Shown here in pieces: positions 30,173 to 40,136 of a stretch of DNA of 64,000 nucleotides. The stretch comes from Takakia lepidozioides (taxonomy: Eukaryota; Streptophyta; Takakiopsida; Takakiales; Takakiaceae). Position numbers and translations under genes: made by a program. Each line of letters begins with the position of its first letter. Positions within the stretch are counted from its first letter, which is position 1. The notes beneath the pieces were generated by a model. That model searched no databases, had not been told where the DNA came from, and worked only from the letters and a program-made list of their open reading frames with translations. The stretch is from assembly GCA_030704615.1 (NCBI GenBank), contig CM060734.1:32876042-32940041 (forward strand), read 5' to 3'.

Positions 30173-30513
30173 TGTGATGGACTAGTGGCTGCACTAGTGG
30201 TGGCTAGTGGCAGTCTAGTGGTTGGACTAGTGGCTGCACTAGTGGTGGCTAGTGGCAACTTAGTGGTGGATTAGTGGCTGCACTAGTGGTGACTAGTGGT
30301 TGCCTAGTGACAGCCTAGTGGTTAGACTAGTGGCTGCACTAGTGGTGGCTAGTGGCAGCCTAGTGGTGGACTAGTGGCTGCACTAGTGGTGACTACTGGT
30401 TGCCTAGTGGCAGCCTAGTGGTGCACTAGTGATAGATTAGTGTTTGGTGTGCACATGTGTTGTGTGGTTTTGGACAGCGATGTAGTTGTGTAGCGATATG
30501 TATGCGCACGACA
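30173..30513 (+). repeat. LTR unit 3, truncated
   Basis: Starts TGTGATGGACTAGTGG, continues through the minisatellite and the TGGTGTGCACATGTGTTGTG word, and ends at GCGCACGACA, where the other units continue with GCTGTCAAG. Confidence 0.7.
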
Positions 30514-31404
30514 TCTCTCTAGTCCACAATCCTCGGTTAGAGCACTTTGACTACGCTGTCTTGTAAGCCTCCAATTAAATGTTGGACATGGAGTGGAATG
30601 GTATCGTCAGGGGATTCTACTTTTCTCCTGAAGCGCCATCGACTGTCTCTCAACCATGTTTTTGTGACATGGTCAAAAACAACAAAGGGTTCTCAATTGG
30701 TAGCCAGTTTCATATACACAAATTTTTTACTTCACAGCATGGATGCTCACATGGTTGTTTTGGTAGCTAAGATGTGAAAGTTTTATGAGATTTATGAATT
30801 AATATAAACTATGATATTTATGTATTTTACATATTAAGCTATATGTTTCATATATATCTGTACACCAGTTTGAGGCTTTGTATGAGAGAATGACAGGAAA
30901 ATTTGTCTGGGCATAGGATCATGGTAATATCTGATTGAGCAACCACAAGCCTCTTCGATTATACTGACAGAGAAAACTATTCAAGTAGAATTAGAGCGAC
31001 AGTTTCATATACACATGCATGGAAGAGACTAAATACTTTCATTAATAAGCTAGATCAATATTGGATCATACAACAATTGGTCGGATCATAGCACACCCAC
31101 TAATGGTATTTAAATAGTAAGAGGTCATCAACATCAAGTCTCAAAAATTAGTACAGTTGAATGTTGCATCCACCATATCTTCATCACTTGTGGTCCCAAT
31201 ATCATCAGAACTTCCAAAACTACAAGATTATTAGCAATGTCATTATTTTAACGGCCATATCTCTATGGACCGGGATGCCCACGAGTTGCAGTTTCCATTG
31301 CTCCATGTGTTATAATTTGTCTATAGTTTCTTCATGAGAAATATGAAGAGATACCACCATAGTCTCATCTTCCTCTTGCAATCCTACATATGCTTGTGCT
31401 TGAG
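30514..31404. other. Gene-poor stretch with a dispersed repeat remnant
   Basis: The segment 30558-30770 contains the repeat shared with 6569 and a short frame (FYFSPEAPSTVSQPC) of unknown origin. The remainder is AT rich. The minus strand near 31180 reads SSDDIGTTSDEDM, possibly the acidic tail of the Harbinger relic to its right. Confidence 0.35.
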
Positions 31405-32240
31405 ATAGGTGTCATGTTTGGAGCTCCAACAAGGGTTGTTTCTTTGTCTTTTGTTGTTCCACATAAGTTTTCACTTTGTTATTATTAAGCTCTCTCTCTC
31501 CCTCTTCAACCCATTCCATATCAAAAGTATCATTGTGCACTAGACACATGTTGTGTAAGATTATACAACAAGATACTGAAGGTGTAAGATGTCTAAGCGA
31601 TATGTCTATCTGTTTCATCAAAATCCACTACTGTCCTTTTAGTATGCCAAATGCATATTCTACAGTAATTTTGGTATTAAATTGGATAAAGTTCCAATTT
31701 GCTTCTTCATTTGATAGTCCACCAAGTTGTTTTTCCTTTGAAAGAGTATGTCCAAGGTCTATATGGATAAGCACACTCATCAATCAATTTGAAAGGCAAA
31801 TACTCTCCTCTCATGCTTCTCTCCTCTTATGTTTTAAACCTCTCATATAAAGAGGTTTTAGGTTAGTATTTACCACTTTGCAAAAAGTCCCGCACTATTA
31901 TCGATGTCATACTCTCTACCATAGTGTCAACCTCTCCCACCATTTCCAATGAATTTCCTGTGGCTATTCTTAAAAGAACGACAACCACTCTATTCTCCAG
32001 AGGAATTATCCTGCACATTGGTGTATCTTAGCTTGCATAACAGATATCATTCTTCCACATATGTAAGGGAAAGTCTCAATGGTCACTCTACATCGTATCA
32101 TGAACATTTTTGTGTGTAGTTTCCAAGCAATTGCCTATCAACAAAACCTTGCAATCTGTTGTGCATCCATAGAGAGCAATGCCGAGGCATCCATAGAATA
32201 CCTCAATGATTTATCAATTCCAAACGACAGGTGATAATGC
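31405..32240 (-). pseudogene. PIF/Harbinger transposase relic
   Basis: Minus-strand frames give, in order, AYPYRPWTYSFKGK (near 31740), EYAFGILKGQ (near 31650) and LRHLTPSVSCCIILHNMC (near 31570), then an acidic end (FDMEWVEEGERE). These match the C-terminal half of the DDE transposase of PIF/Harbinger elements (the V-E-x-A-F-G-x-L-K and C-x-I-L-H-N signatures). Frameshifts separate the blocks. More decayed sequence continues to about 32240. The element is inactive. Confidence 0.7.
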
Positions 32241-33924
32241 TCATAGTATCAAAATGATGCTCCAAAGCTATTGCTTGCCCTTAGAATGTATTTTGATGAT
32301 GAGCTGAAGCGTCATTATCGTGCTAATTACAACCAGAGTCTACATCTGTCGTCCATAGCGGCGGTGAGCATAAAAGTGACCGTCGAGAGGTATGGAGCAA
32401 AACCATTGAGGACGACAAAAATTCTTTATTTGGCTAAAATGTTTTTGTCGGTGGACACTTTAGACACATTTCATTTCAGCTTGTCATGTCATCCCAACGA
32501 GCGCGTGAAACGATTTTGGCCGCTCATTTAACCCTTAAACGAACACCATTTTGGTGGGCCCACTAAAAATAGTGATGCCCTTGCATATCTATTAGCATCC
32601 ACGTCATGTCAAAAGTGTAGGCAATTTGACCATTGCATTTGGTCAGATTATAACAAAATAATTTGTCCTCATTTGTAAATGTATTATGAGATTGTATGAA
32701 AAAGATAGTTTGACCGCTAAATTCAAGTGTAGAGTTGAATCTTCCGAGGCATATGCCCTCCATAATCTGATTATATGGCCTAATGGACTCTCTCCCCCAA
32801 AAAGTAGACCGAAATTCCAAAAACTGAGATAGACTGCTTTGTATGTGAAATCTTGAGGGTAAATTTTCATGGTTTGGCTTCTTTCCCAGGTACACCCATG
32901 TGGTGATATTTGTTTTCTAATTCCCCTGATAAGTAAGTGCACACTAACATTACATAGTGCCTTGTCCAAAAAATTTGGAATTTTGATAACTTTTGAGCCC
33001 TAGATGTTATTTTCAAGATTGCTCATATTGGCCTACCACGTGGCCAGGTCAAACGTTGGATTTCCAAACCCATGGCACTTTGAAAATTCATTCTAGAGAA
33101 CATAGCTTTTATTATTTTGGGGCGCTGTAAATTCCCACATGTGCTTCTCCTTAACCCTCTCACTTTACATTCAGGAATCACTTCCATCCACTGCCATCCA
33201 TAAAAGTTGGATCGTGGCATAAGATTGATGCGATTTGGGTCGCGTCGTCATTTAGGGGTTAATGGCTCTGTCTAAACTTGGCCTAAGAAGTAGTTGGGAG
33301 AGTGGATGTAACTTGGGACCATTGATACACCTAACCAAATATTTCAACTTAACGCAAGACCTTTTGTTGGCGGGACTAGGCAAAGGATTTCTTGAGGTTT
33401 GGTACCGATACTGGCAAACGAATGCAAAAGTAGTTCGAGACATACATAAATGGAACATTTCATCCAAATTGCAGGGGAACGCATCAATTGATTCACATGA
33501 TAATGACATAGCTAGAGCTATAGCTGGAGGTTTGAGAGCCATTTCATCTATTATAGTAATATCTTGCAAAAAATCTTATTTGTCAATGTTTCATATTGCA
33601 ATATGGTATGAAAAATTTGTACATTACGTGTATGCCACTACAACATGATGCAAGATTTTCAACTATATGTTTCGCTACCAAAATAGTTGAAAGTACAAAT
33701 TTTACCCAAAAATCGGCTAGTGATAGTAGGCGAGTTGATTTGGGCATGCAGTGAAGTAAGAATGTCAGCTGAATGCGTCAGTGAAAAGATTTCACTATGG
33801 TACGAATTCGGCGGGTCGATATAGATAATAAACTGTTTCATTACACATTTTTTAAGAAAATAGTATGACTCTTCCCACAGGAAATGTAAATTATGGTGTC
33901 TCTTGACCTTCAAGGGCTACTGCC
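32241..33924. other. Unassigned stretch with short frames
   Basis: Plus frames at 32271-32531 (86 residues) and 33262-33648 (128 residues, KGFLEVWYRYWQTNAKVV) and minus frames at 32563-32969 are moderately protein-like, but I recognise no family. The words CGATTT-GG-CGC...CATTTA near 32510 and 33232 recur in direct orientation, so a 0.75-kb repeat-bounded segment may lie between them. Confidence 0.3.
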
Positions 33925-34032
33925 TTCCGGCAGGAAGGTGGACACGTTTGTGACACCAATTGGTGAATTGAACCCACAACAACTTCTTAGGTGGTATGTG
34001 CCTATTTACCACTAGGCTCAACTTGGCGTCCA
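33925..34032 (-). repeat. tRNA-derived SINE remnant
   Basis: On the minus strand TGAGCCTAGTGGTAAATAGG resembles an A box, and GGGTTCAATTCAC about 35 bp later a B box, followed by an inverted CTGCCGGAAGGCAG hairpin. It is tRNA-like but the arms do not pair as a functional tRNA. Confidence 0.45.
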
Positions 34033-35261
34033 AGAGTTGAGAAAGAAAGTATTGCGAGTGTATATGTTCACTGGGAGCTATAGAATTGAGTTTTATGTAG
34101 CACTACATAGTGAAATTGGGAGGTTGAAAATTCCATTATGTGGTGTAAGGAGAGCACATATGTTAGTATTATGCACTATCGCACTGAGCAGTTAGTTGTA
34201 AAATCCCAGTAATCATCAATTCTTTTATTGGCGATTTATCGCCAAATTTTGACATGGGTTGAAAGAAAAATGAGGTCGGAAAAAACGATGGATTTGGCCA
34301 AAATCTGATCTGGTGGGCACATCTTTCGCCAGAGGGTCGGCAAGAGGGAGCCACCTGTTGCCATCCCGGAGGGAAGGAGGGACGTTAGAAAGGGCCGGAT
34401 GACAACAATCTCTACGAGATCGTGTGAGTGGGTGGTTATGCTTCAGATGCTTTGCTATATTCAACTGCGGTTTGAAGGCTCCCAACACCCCCTCACTGCA
34501 GCAGGAGGTGGGGATACCACACAAAGGAGAGTCCAAAGTGTATGTAAGCTTTAAACGAAGAATTGAAATTTTGTATTATGCAGCCAAAAGAAGGTGTCTA
34601 AGAGGATACCAGGCAATCATACCAAGTGCACAGTCCACCGATCTGCTATGGATGTCTTGCCTCCCATCTTGCCTACTTGTACTTGGTACATGACAAATAT
34701 GTTGAGTTCAATGTACACCAGTGCGCAATGGAAATGTGTATGAAGCCCATGAGTTACAAATGATCTGAAGTGACCACATTGGAAGTCGGATACCTCTTAA
34801 TGAGCCAAATTAGAGAAGAAATTGGATAAGAAAATCTCTGTAAAGATCAAACCAATGTAGTTTTGGGCTAGTTGGGACATGGTGACTTAGTAGTCAATGG
34901 ATTGGATACATCTTGCAGCTGGGGTGACCAGTTGGGTTATGAATGATAAGCAGTTTAGCTAGGCTTGAAGTCAGAAGTTACATGGTAGGACTGTCCAGGG
35001 ATAGACACATGTTATCTGGTACTGGATCAAAGAAGCTGGTGGGAACTCACAGATTTTGGTGAAGTTGGAAGCTATGTAGGAGTCAAGGTTCTTGCATTCA
35101 TGCAATCTGAGGGAGACTACCATCATACAAGGGCTTATTCCAGAGCTACTTGATTTTTATAGAAGTGCAACTGTAGAACCCAATTAGCCTATTTAATTGA
35201 AAATGTTGGGCAACTCGGCTTGTGGGAATTGTTAACAGGATGTTGGCCACTTTTTTTGAAG

Positions 35262-35405
35262 GCACCAACAGTTGGTAGCTTAGTTGGATAAGAGCACTGG
35301 GTGGTGCTGGATTCAAATCCTGCTGTGATATTATCATCCCCTGGGTGCCAGAGATTACAGTGAGGCCCAATTTGTGAGCAGACACTTCCGGACATTTGCT
35401 TTATT
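35262..35405 (+). repeat. tRNA-derived SINE
   Basis: ACCAACAGTTGGTAGCTTAG gives the A box (TAGCTTAGTTGG) and GGATTCAAATCCTGC a good B box. The body continues CCCTGGGTGCC and GGCCCAATTTGTGAGCAGAC. The head matches the one at 18990. The body (GGCCC-ATTTGTGAG) is repeated at 35680. Confidence 0.6.
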
Positions 35406-35589
35406 TGAATTGTGCACAACCACTCTGGAGAAGAAACTTGACCAGCAATACAAGTCTACAGCTACACCAACTACCAGCAGTGAACCCCTCCAGAGGTTTT
35501 CTTTGCCCAACTACAGGTTATATCAAGTAAAATAGTACTCCCAAACTGTCATAATGCTACACAAGTAATGCATAAGAACTAAGATCGTC

Positions 35590-35725
35590 CTCCCCTACCA
35601 TTGGCAGTGGCCCATGAGTCTTGTGCTTGGCACCTCATGGCGAGGCTACTTTGAAGGATTTCCTCTCACTGGAATTAAAGGGCCCCATTTGTGAGTAGTC
35701 GCTCCCAGGTGTTTCCCTTTTGACT
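35590..35725 (+). repeat. Second SINE body copy
   Basis: GGGCCCCATTTGTGAGTAGT and CAGGTGTTTCCCTTTT align with the body of the SINE at 35262-35405. The head is diverged. Confidence 0.45.
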
Positions 35726-35780
35726 TTAAGAAAAAAACAATCAACTGAAGATAGCTGGCATGTAGGGTGAGGATGTAAAC

Positions 35781-35938
35781 CTGCAGATGCTGCTGCCCAA
35801 ATCTGCTCCTCCAATTTTGTTTGGACTGTGTCAATTGGGACTACCCTCCCGTGTTGAGAGGAGGAGCAATGCCTAAGAAGCAGCTCTGGAGACCCTTTCA
35901 CATAAACCTTCTGTCTTCCACTCTCCACTTCTGGAGAG
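35781..35938 (-). CDS. Lone exon resembling a P-type Ca2+-ATPase nucleotide-binding domain
   Basis: The frame reads KVYVKGSPELLLRHCSS and GRVVPIDTVQTKLEEQI, ending AASAG. In P-type ATPases the K-G-(A/S)-P/S-E segment lies in the nucleotide-binding domain and is followed by a Cys and a G-x-V-P-L-type turn, as here. An AG (CTTAG at 35939) and a GT (GCAG/GTTTAC at 35780) bound it. No neighbouring exons of such a gene are visible on either side, so it may be an isolated duplicated exon. The resemblance is limited to about 50 residues. Confidence 0.4.
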
Positions 35939-36674
35939 CTAAGGTCCTCCATGCAAACATTTAGTGTCAATATCAAAGAAGTGACCATGCACAACTTCCT
36001 GTTTCTTTTGTCCATCTATCTCCATTGCCCTCGTTTCCTCTACCCACAGATTCATCATTTAATGCAGAGATTAGTACAAATGCACTCCAGCTGAAAAGAC
36101 GAAAGTTATTGGGTGAGGCCGCCCTTTCAACCACATTTGACAAAGTAAGGATCTCCTTGTTGTATTCACTTCTCTAGTACCTCAGCGGTTGAAATGGTGG
36201 TTGTTAAGTGCGCTGAATATATTGGTAGAGGATTTAGAGCCATGAACAATGAACTCTTCCTAATCCCATACCGCTTTGAGGTCTCATGTCATTTGGTTCT
36301 CCGTTTGTCTCTTCATCAGTGGGTATCATGTCTTCATGATCCTCCTGACTACGGAAGTCTTGGCATGAAAAAGAGGGACGGACTAAACCTTTACCTTGTC
36401 TTACATGCGACCACAGACTCTCACATACTGCTCAAAATCAAATACACCTATAACCTCCTTTGGGAGGGATGCCCCAATAGATAACAACAACACAGGTAAC
36501 ATTAACATACAGACGGTAGATCAGTCAGTACATCTCCATAGAAAGGTGAATTCTCACTATCTACTTTGCCTCCTGCAAGCAGGCTGAAAAAATTGGAAAG
36601 GATAGAACAGATATTTTGAAGAATCAGACATTGCTACATAATGCCCGCACTATGCATCTACTCCACACCACCTC

Positions 36675-38575
36675 TCAAGACTTTGGACTAACACTTTCAC
36701 TAACTTTCTCTAATGAAGCATCATCTTTGCTTTCTGGTTGCTCTGATACAATTACTTTTGCTTTTGTGTCTGTTGAGGGCTGGACTGGAGGAGAGCCTTC
36801 CCACGCTGCTGATTCTGCCGCTGCCAAACAGTACAGCACGATAAAAAGTCTAACCAAGGAATATGGTCTAGTAAGAAACCTAGTAACTTTGCCTTGTACT
36901 TTGACAACAGTTTTACCTATGACAGAATCTTAGCACTACCGAACTAATTCATTGTAGCTGCAACTCTTTCACCAGACATCCCTTGAGGTTGAAAGGCAAA
37001 TGAAACCCATCAAGCGGCCAAAAGCACTCACTGAAAAGCAAAGTGTGGCTATCTACCTTGCTGGGGAGGTGCTGGAGGTGGCTGAATGGGAGGTTGCTGA
37101 ACTGTGGTGGGAGCTGAAGTAGGAGGTTTCGTGCTAGGGGATCGCAGTTCATCCAGACCTATCTCTTGCTCCAAAGTATTCTTGAACTCTCTTGATACTT
37201 GCTGCCACCCCACCGCCCATCTAATGAGCTCCTCAACATCTTGAAGTGCTGAACTCAGCATCAAACTAAAGGTTACTCCTTTGTAATGCACCTTCTTGAA
37301 GAGCAGTGAATCCCACATTCCTCAACTGTGAGAACTCCATGTTTGTTTGAGGGCATGTTTTCATGACATTGAGCCTCTGGCTGATTGTAGCCGGGCATAC
37401 CCTCAGAATGCCAGCTTCAAAACCCCTACCTGAGAACAATGGGAGTCAACATGCAAGCCTCTCTCACCTGGAGCTCTTGGATGGTTGGTTGGAAAGCACG
37501 AAGTGACCTCCCCAATGTGCGTGCCACCTGCATTCACATTAGCCTGCTCACTGTCCTTGCTCCTGATCTCGATTGTTATTGATTTCTGCTACCTGAAACC
37601 TCGTATGCGTGGTTGTGCATAGAAACATGCCTATAAAAGTAGGTACAAATATGTGTGATTTAGTAAATGCGTGTGAGGGAGAGACAGAGGGACAAATGTA
37701 TGTAAGTGGTGGCACTTGCCTTTGAGATTGAAGTTGATTCTTGGGCTTGAAGATTTCCCCAGAAAGATACTTACCCTAGGGTTTACCGAGGTAAGGATTC
37801 ACTGCATTTGGCATTGTCTTGAACAGAGCAAAAAGGATTGCATGGCTATACAAAGCTTTCAGAGAAGGTCTCTTGTTACAAATACAATGCATCAAAAGCT
37901 GTTTACCGTCCTCACTATCATGCCCACAGATGGGACTATAAACACCCTATCCCAGTAGGATTGTGGGGAGAGAGCCGTATTTTGTCGTGGCGAAGTGGCA
38001 CAGACCCCACACAAAGTTTGGGCGGGAGAGAGGGAGAAATGAAATGGAGAGAGAGAGAGTACCTCGGCAAGTCCTTTGGGGCCAAACACAAGCAAAGCCA
38101 CTACTGCTATAACCAATGCCTCTGGTGCCCCAACCCCCAGCAACGATGCTTGCACTCCTCGTCCCCGAGTTAGCTTTATCTGCATGTTCTTTACTGTGCC
38201 ACATAGAGAGGAGACAAAATTGACACAGCTTCAATTATTTGGAAAATACTGGCTGCCACAATTCTGCAGGGATGATCAAAATTACATATAGGAAGAGTAC
38301 CGCCTACTCTGCCTGGAAAGAGAGAAGGACGGACCAGTGATGAGCTGACCGAGGTGGGAGCGGCCTTCCCACGATACCTGCATGGAGTTCAGCCTACTTG
38401 CTCCGAGTGACGCACGGCCAGGTCTGCTACACGACCTGGGACGATTTGGGTATCCGGCACATACTAGATGGGATTGAAGGCAGGCAGAGGGAAAACCATG
38501 GATGCATGATTCCTCCCTGATAACTGGAGAACAGGAGAGAAGTAGGCAAGGTCTTGAAAATGCAGCTCTAGCCAT
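36675..38575 (-). CDS. TATB: Thylakoid twin-arginine translocase subunit TATB (HCF106), 5 exons, 221 residues
   Basis: Exons (minus): 38378-38575, 38063-38179, 37468-37527, 37057-37201, 36675-36820; all introns are GT-AG and the phases join to one 666-nt frame. Exon 1 is a Ser/Arg-rich chloroplast transit peptide starting MARAAFSRPC, donor CAG/GTATCG. Exon 2 has SLLGVGAPEALVI and LLVFGPKGLAE, the membrane helix with the Glu and the F-G-P hinge typical of TatA/B proteins. Exon 3 gives the amphipathic helix VARTLGRSLRAFQPTIQELQ. Exon 4 holds QVSREFKNTLEQEIGLDEL and a Pro-rich linker. Exon 5 is a charged tail. TATB works with TatC as the receptor for folded twin-arginine precursors in the thylakoid membrane. 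Intact in every exon. TATB rather than TATA because of the long tail and the S-R-E-F/E-I-G-L-D block. Confidence 0.93.
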
Positions 38576-40136
38576 AGTCAAATCTGTTTTTCAGCCCTTC
38601 AGAATCACCCAACACTTACTTTAACCTCCTCCTCAAGCTCTCTCCATCTCTACGAAATGAAAGCTACATGAAAGCTGGGATTTTCCACAGCCTACTGCAG
38701 ACCTCTCACTTTGCTATTCAGTGTGCTAGCTAGTGCCTTTTTTTCTTTTTTAAAACAAAAATAATAAGGAAAAGGGGAGGCAAAGTAGTTCCAAGTATGT
38801 TGGGTTGCAGCCTGGAGGTTACAGGCACCTTGTAAATTCTACCCTGGTAAAAATGACAAAATTCTTCATGTGTCTGGAAGTCCAAAGTCTGGATACATAA
38901 GCAGGTCCAAAGTGCAAAGAGATGGCCAGACCAAATTATATTTTGTGTGTGAAATTCAATCAACAAAACTTCAGGACCGTGCAAGATCTCGTCCAAAGGA
39001 ACCCATTCATTCCACTTGTTTGAGTTCAGGTAGGAGATTCCACTGAAACCTTTCAAAACTATCAGTTACATACAATACACTTTGTGCATGTCATTAGGGG
39101 GGCATGGATTGCTACCTTAGGCTTGCACTAGCTTCACATTTTTTCACACAAACTACTACAAATGGTGGCAACCCATAAGACATGAACAAGTCAGCCATAT
39201 GACAACTTCTCACCCACTGCCAGATCTAGGTGGGGTTGCACTTGGTCCTCTTCGCATGAAAACCTTGAAGGTATATGTTAGAGATCAGACGCTGGATCAC
39301 CAATGATGACTGACAATCACCTAGCACTATGCGCTGGGGCTAACGAGGCGCTTCTGCATCACTGATGATGACTTTGTCAATCCCCCAAAGCTCTGATAAG
39401 CTCAGATATACTTGCTGATAAGGGATAACTGATGTACTCTGCTGAAGTGGAAGATCTTAAACTGTCCATTCAGTCTCTGAAAAAAGTCTTGTCACTATAA
39501 CCTGTCTCAGCAGACCAGAACAACATCCACGCCAAAAGAGAAACTAGTCTGAAGTACTTTGAATTGCAAATGGGCCTAACGCTGGCAGGCATGCAAATCA
39601 CCCTTGGTAGGCTTCAGCGCCGGGTTTTCAAATAACTCAAAAAGTGGTCATGCAACTGCAACAAAGTGATGCTGACACTAGCCCAACCGTGCTTCTCGCT
39701 GTAGTACCTGCCCATATGACAGAAATCGTTCACTTGCATATCCAACGTATATCAATTAATGACCACCATAAGATGAAATGACAGCAGCTAGAGTCCCTAT
39801 TACTTATGCTACTGTAATGTGCAGGGAAGTTACAGATGGCAGCAAACACTTCGGAGTACGTGTTGTGGCTTGAAGATGCCTCCCTCCAGATTAGCATACG
39901 AAAAGGGTTGATGCTCTTCAGCACAGTATGATACATTGGTAGGGCAGCCAGAATGCTTTAGAGGTTTTGTAAGATCGTACTACAGCAAGAGCATAGGATT
40001 GACAAGAAGATCATTTTAATTAACCATCTGAGATCAGCTAGTTCTGGCAGTGGGCTGTGAAATTTTCATCTCAGTGTGTGTTTAAAGCCACTATAATCAT
40101 CCTCACAATAATTTTAATAAGTGCTCGTTAGCCACA
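38576..40136. other. Intergenic stretch between TATB and TRAPPC5
   Basis: Upstream of the TATB start and downstream of the TRAPPC5 stop, both on minus, so it should hold the TATB promoter and TRAPPC5 3' UTR. A short minus segment near 39005 reads WNEWVPLDEIL, which resembles a chromo-barrel fragment, but no other exon supports it. I cannot point to a defined promoter element. Confidence 0.35.

Larger units (their letters stand above)
20650..30513 (+). mobile_element. Plus-strand Ty3/gypsy copy 2 with methyltransferase and PHD domains
   Basis: Order on the plus strand: leader, gag with two zinc knuckles, protease block (inverted), DNA methyltransferase motif I, a MULE insertion, integrase, PHD finger, polypurine tract, three tandem LTR units. 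RT and RNase H are missing at the MULE/integrase junction. The composite is defective but its parts show the coding plan of the family. Confidence 0.75.

Noticed and set aside
32563-32969. Copia-type polyprotein fragment on minus
   Set aside because: A vague resemblance to the linker region (GKKPNHENL) without catalytic motifs in order.
35635-35780. Continuation of the ATPase-like frame (MGPFNSSERKSF) as more P-type ATPase
   Set aside because: That part lies in the SINE body copy and beyond a good splice donor, so the resemblance is coincidental.
38990-39056. MRG-type chromo-barrel exon (WNEWVPLDEIL)
   Set aside because: Only about 11 residues match and no other exon of such a gene was found nearby.
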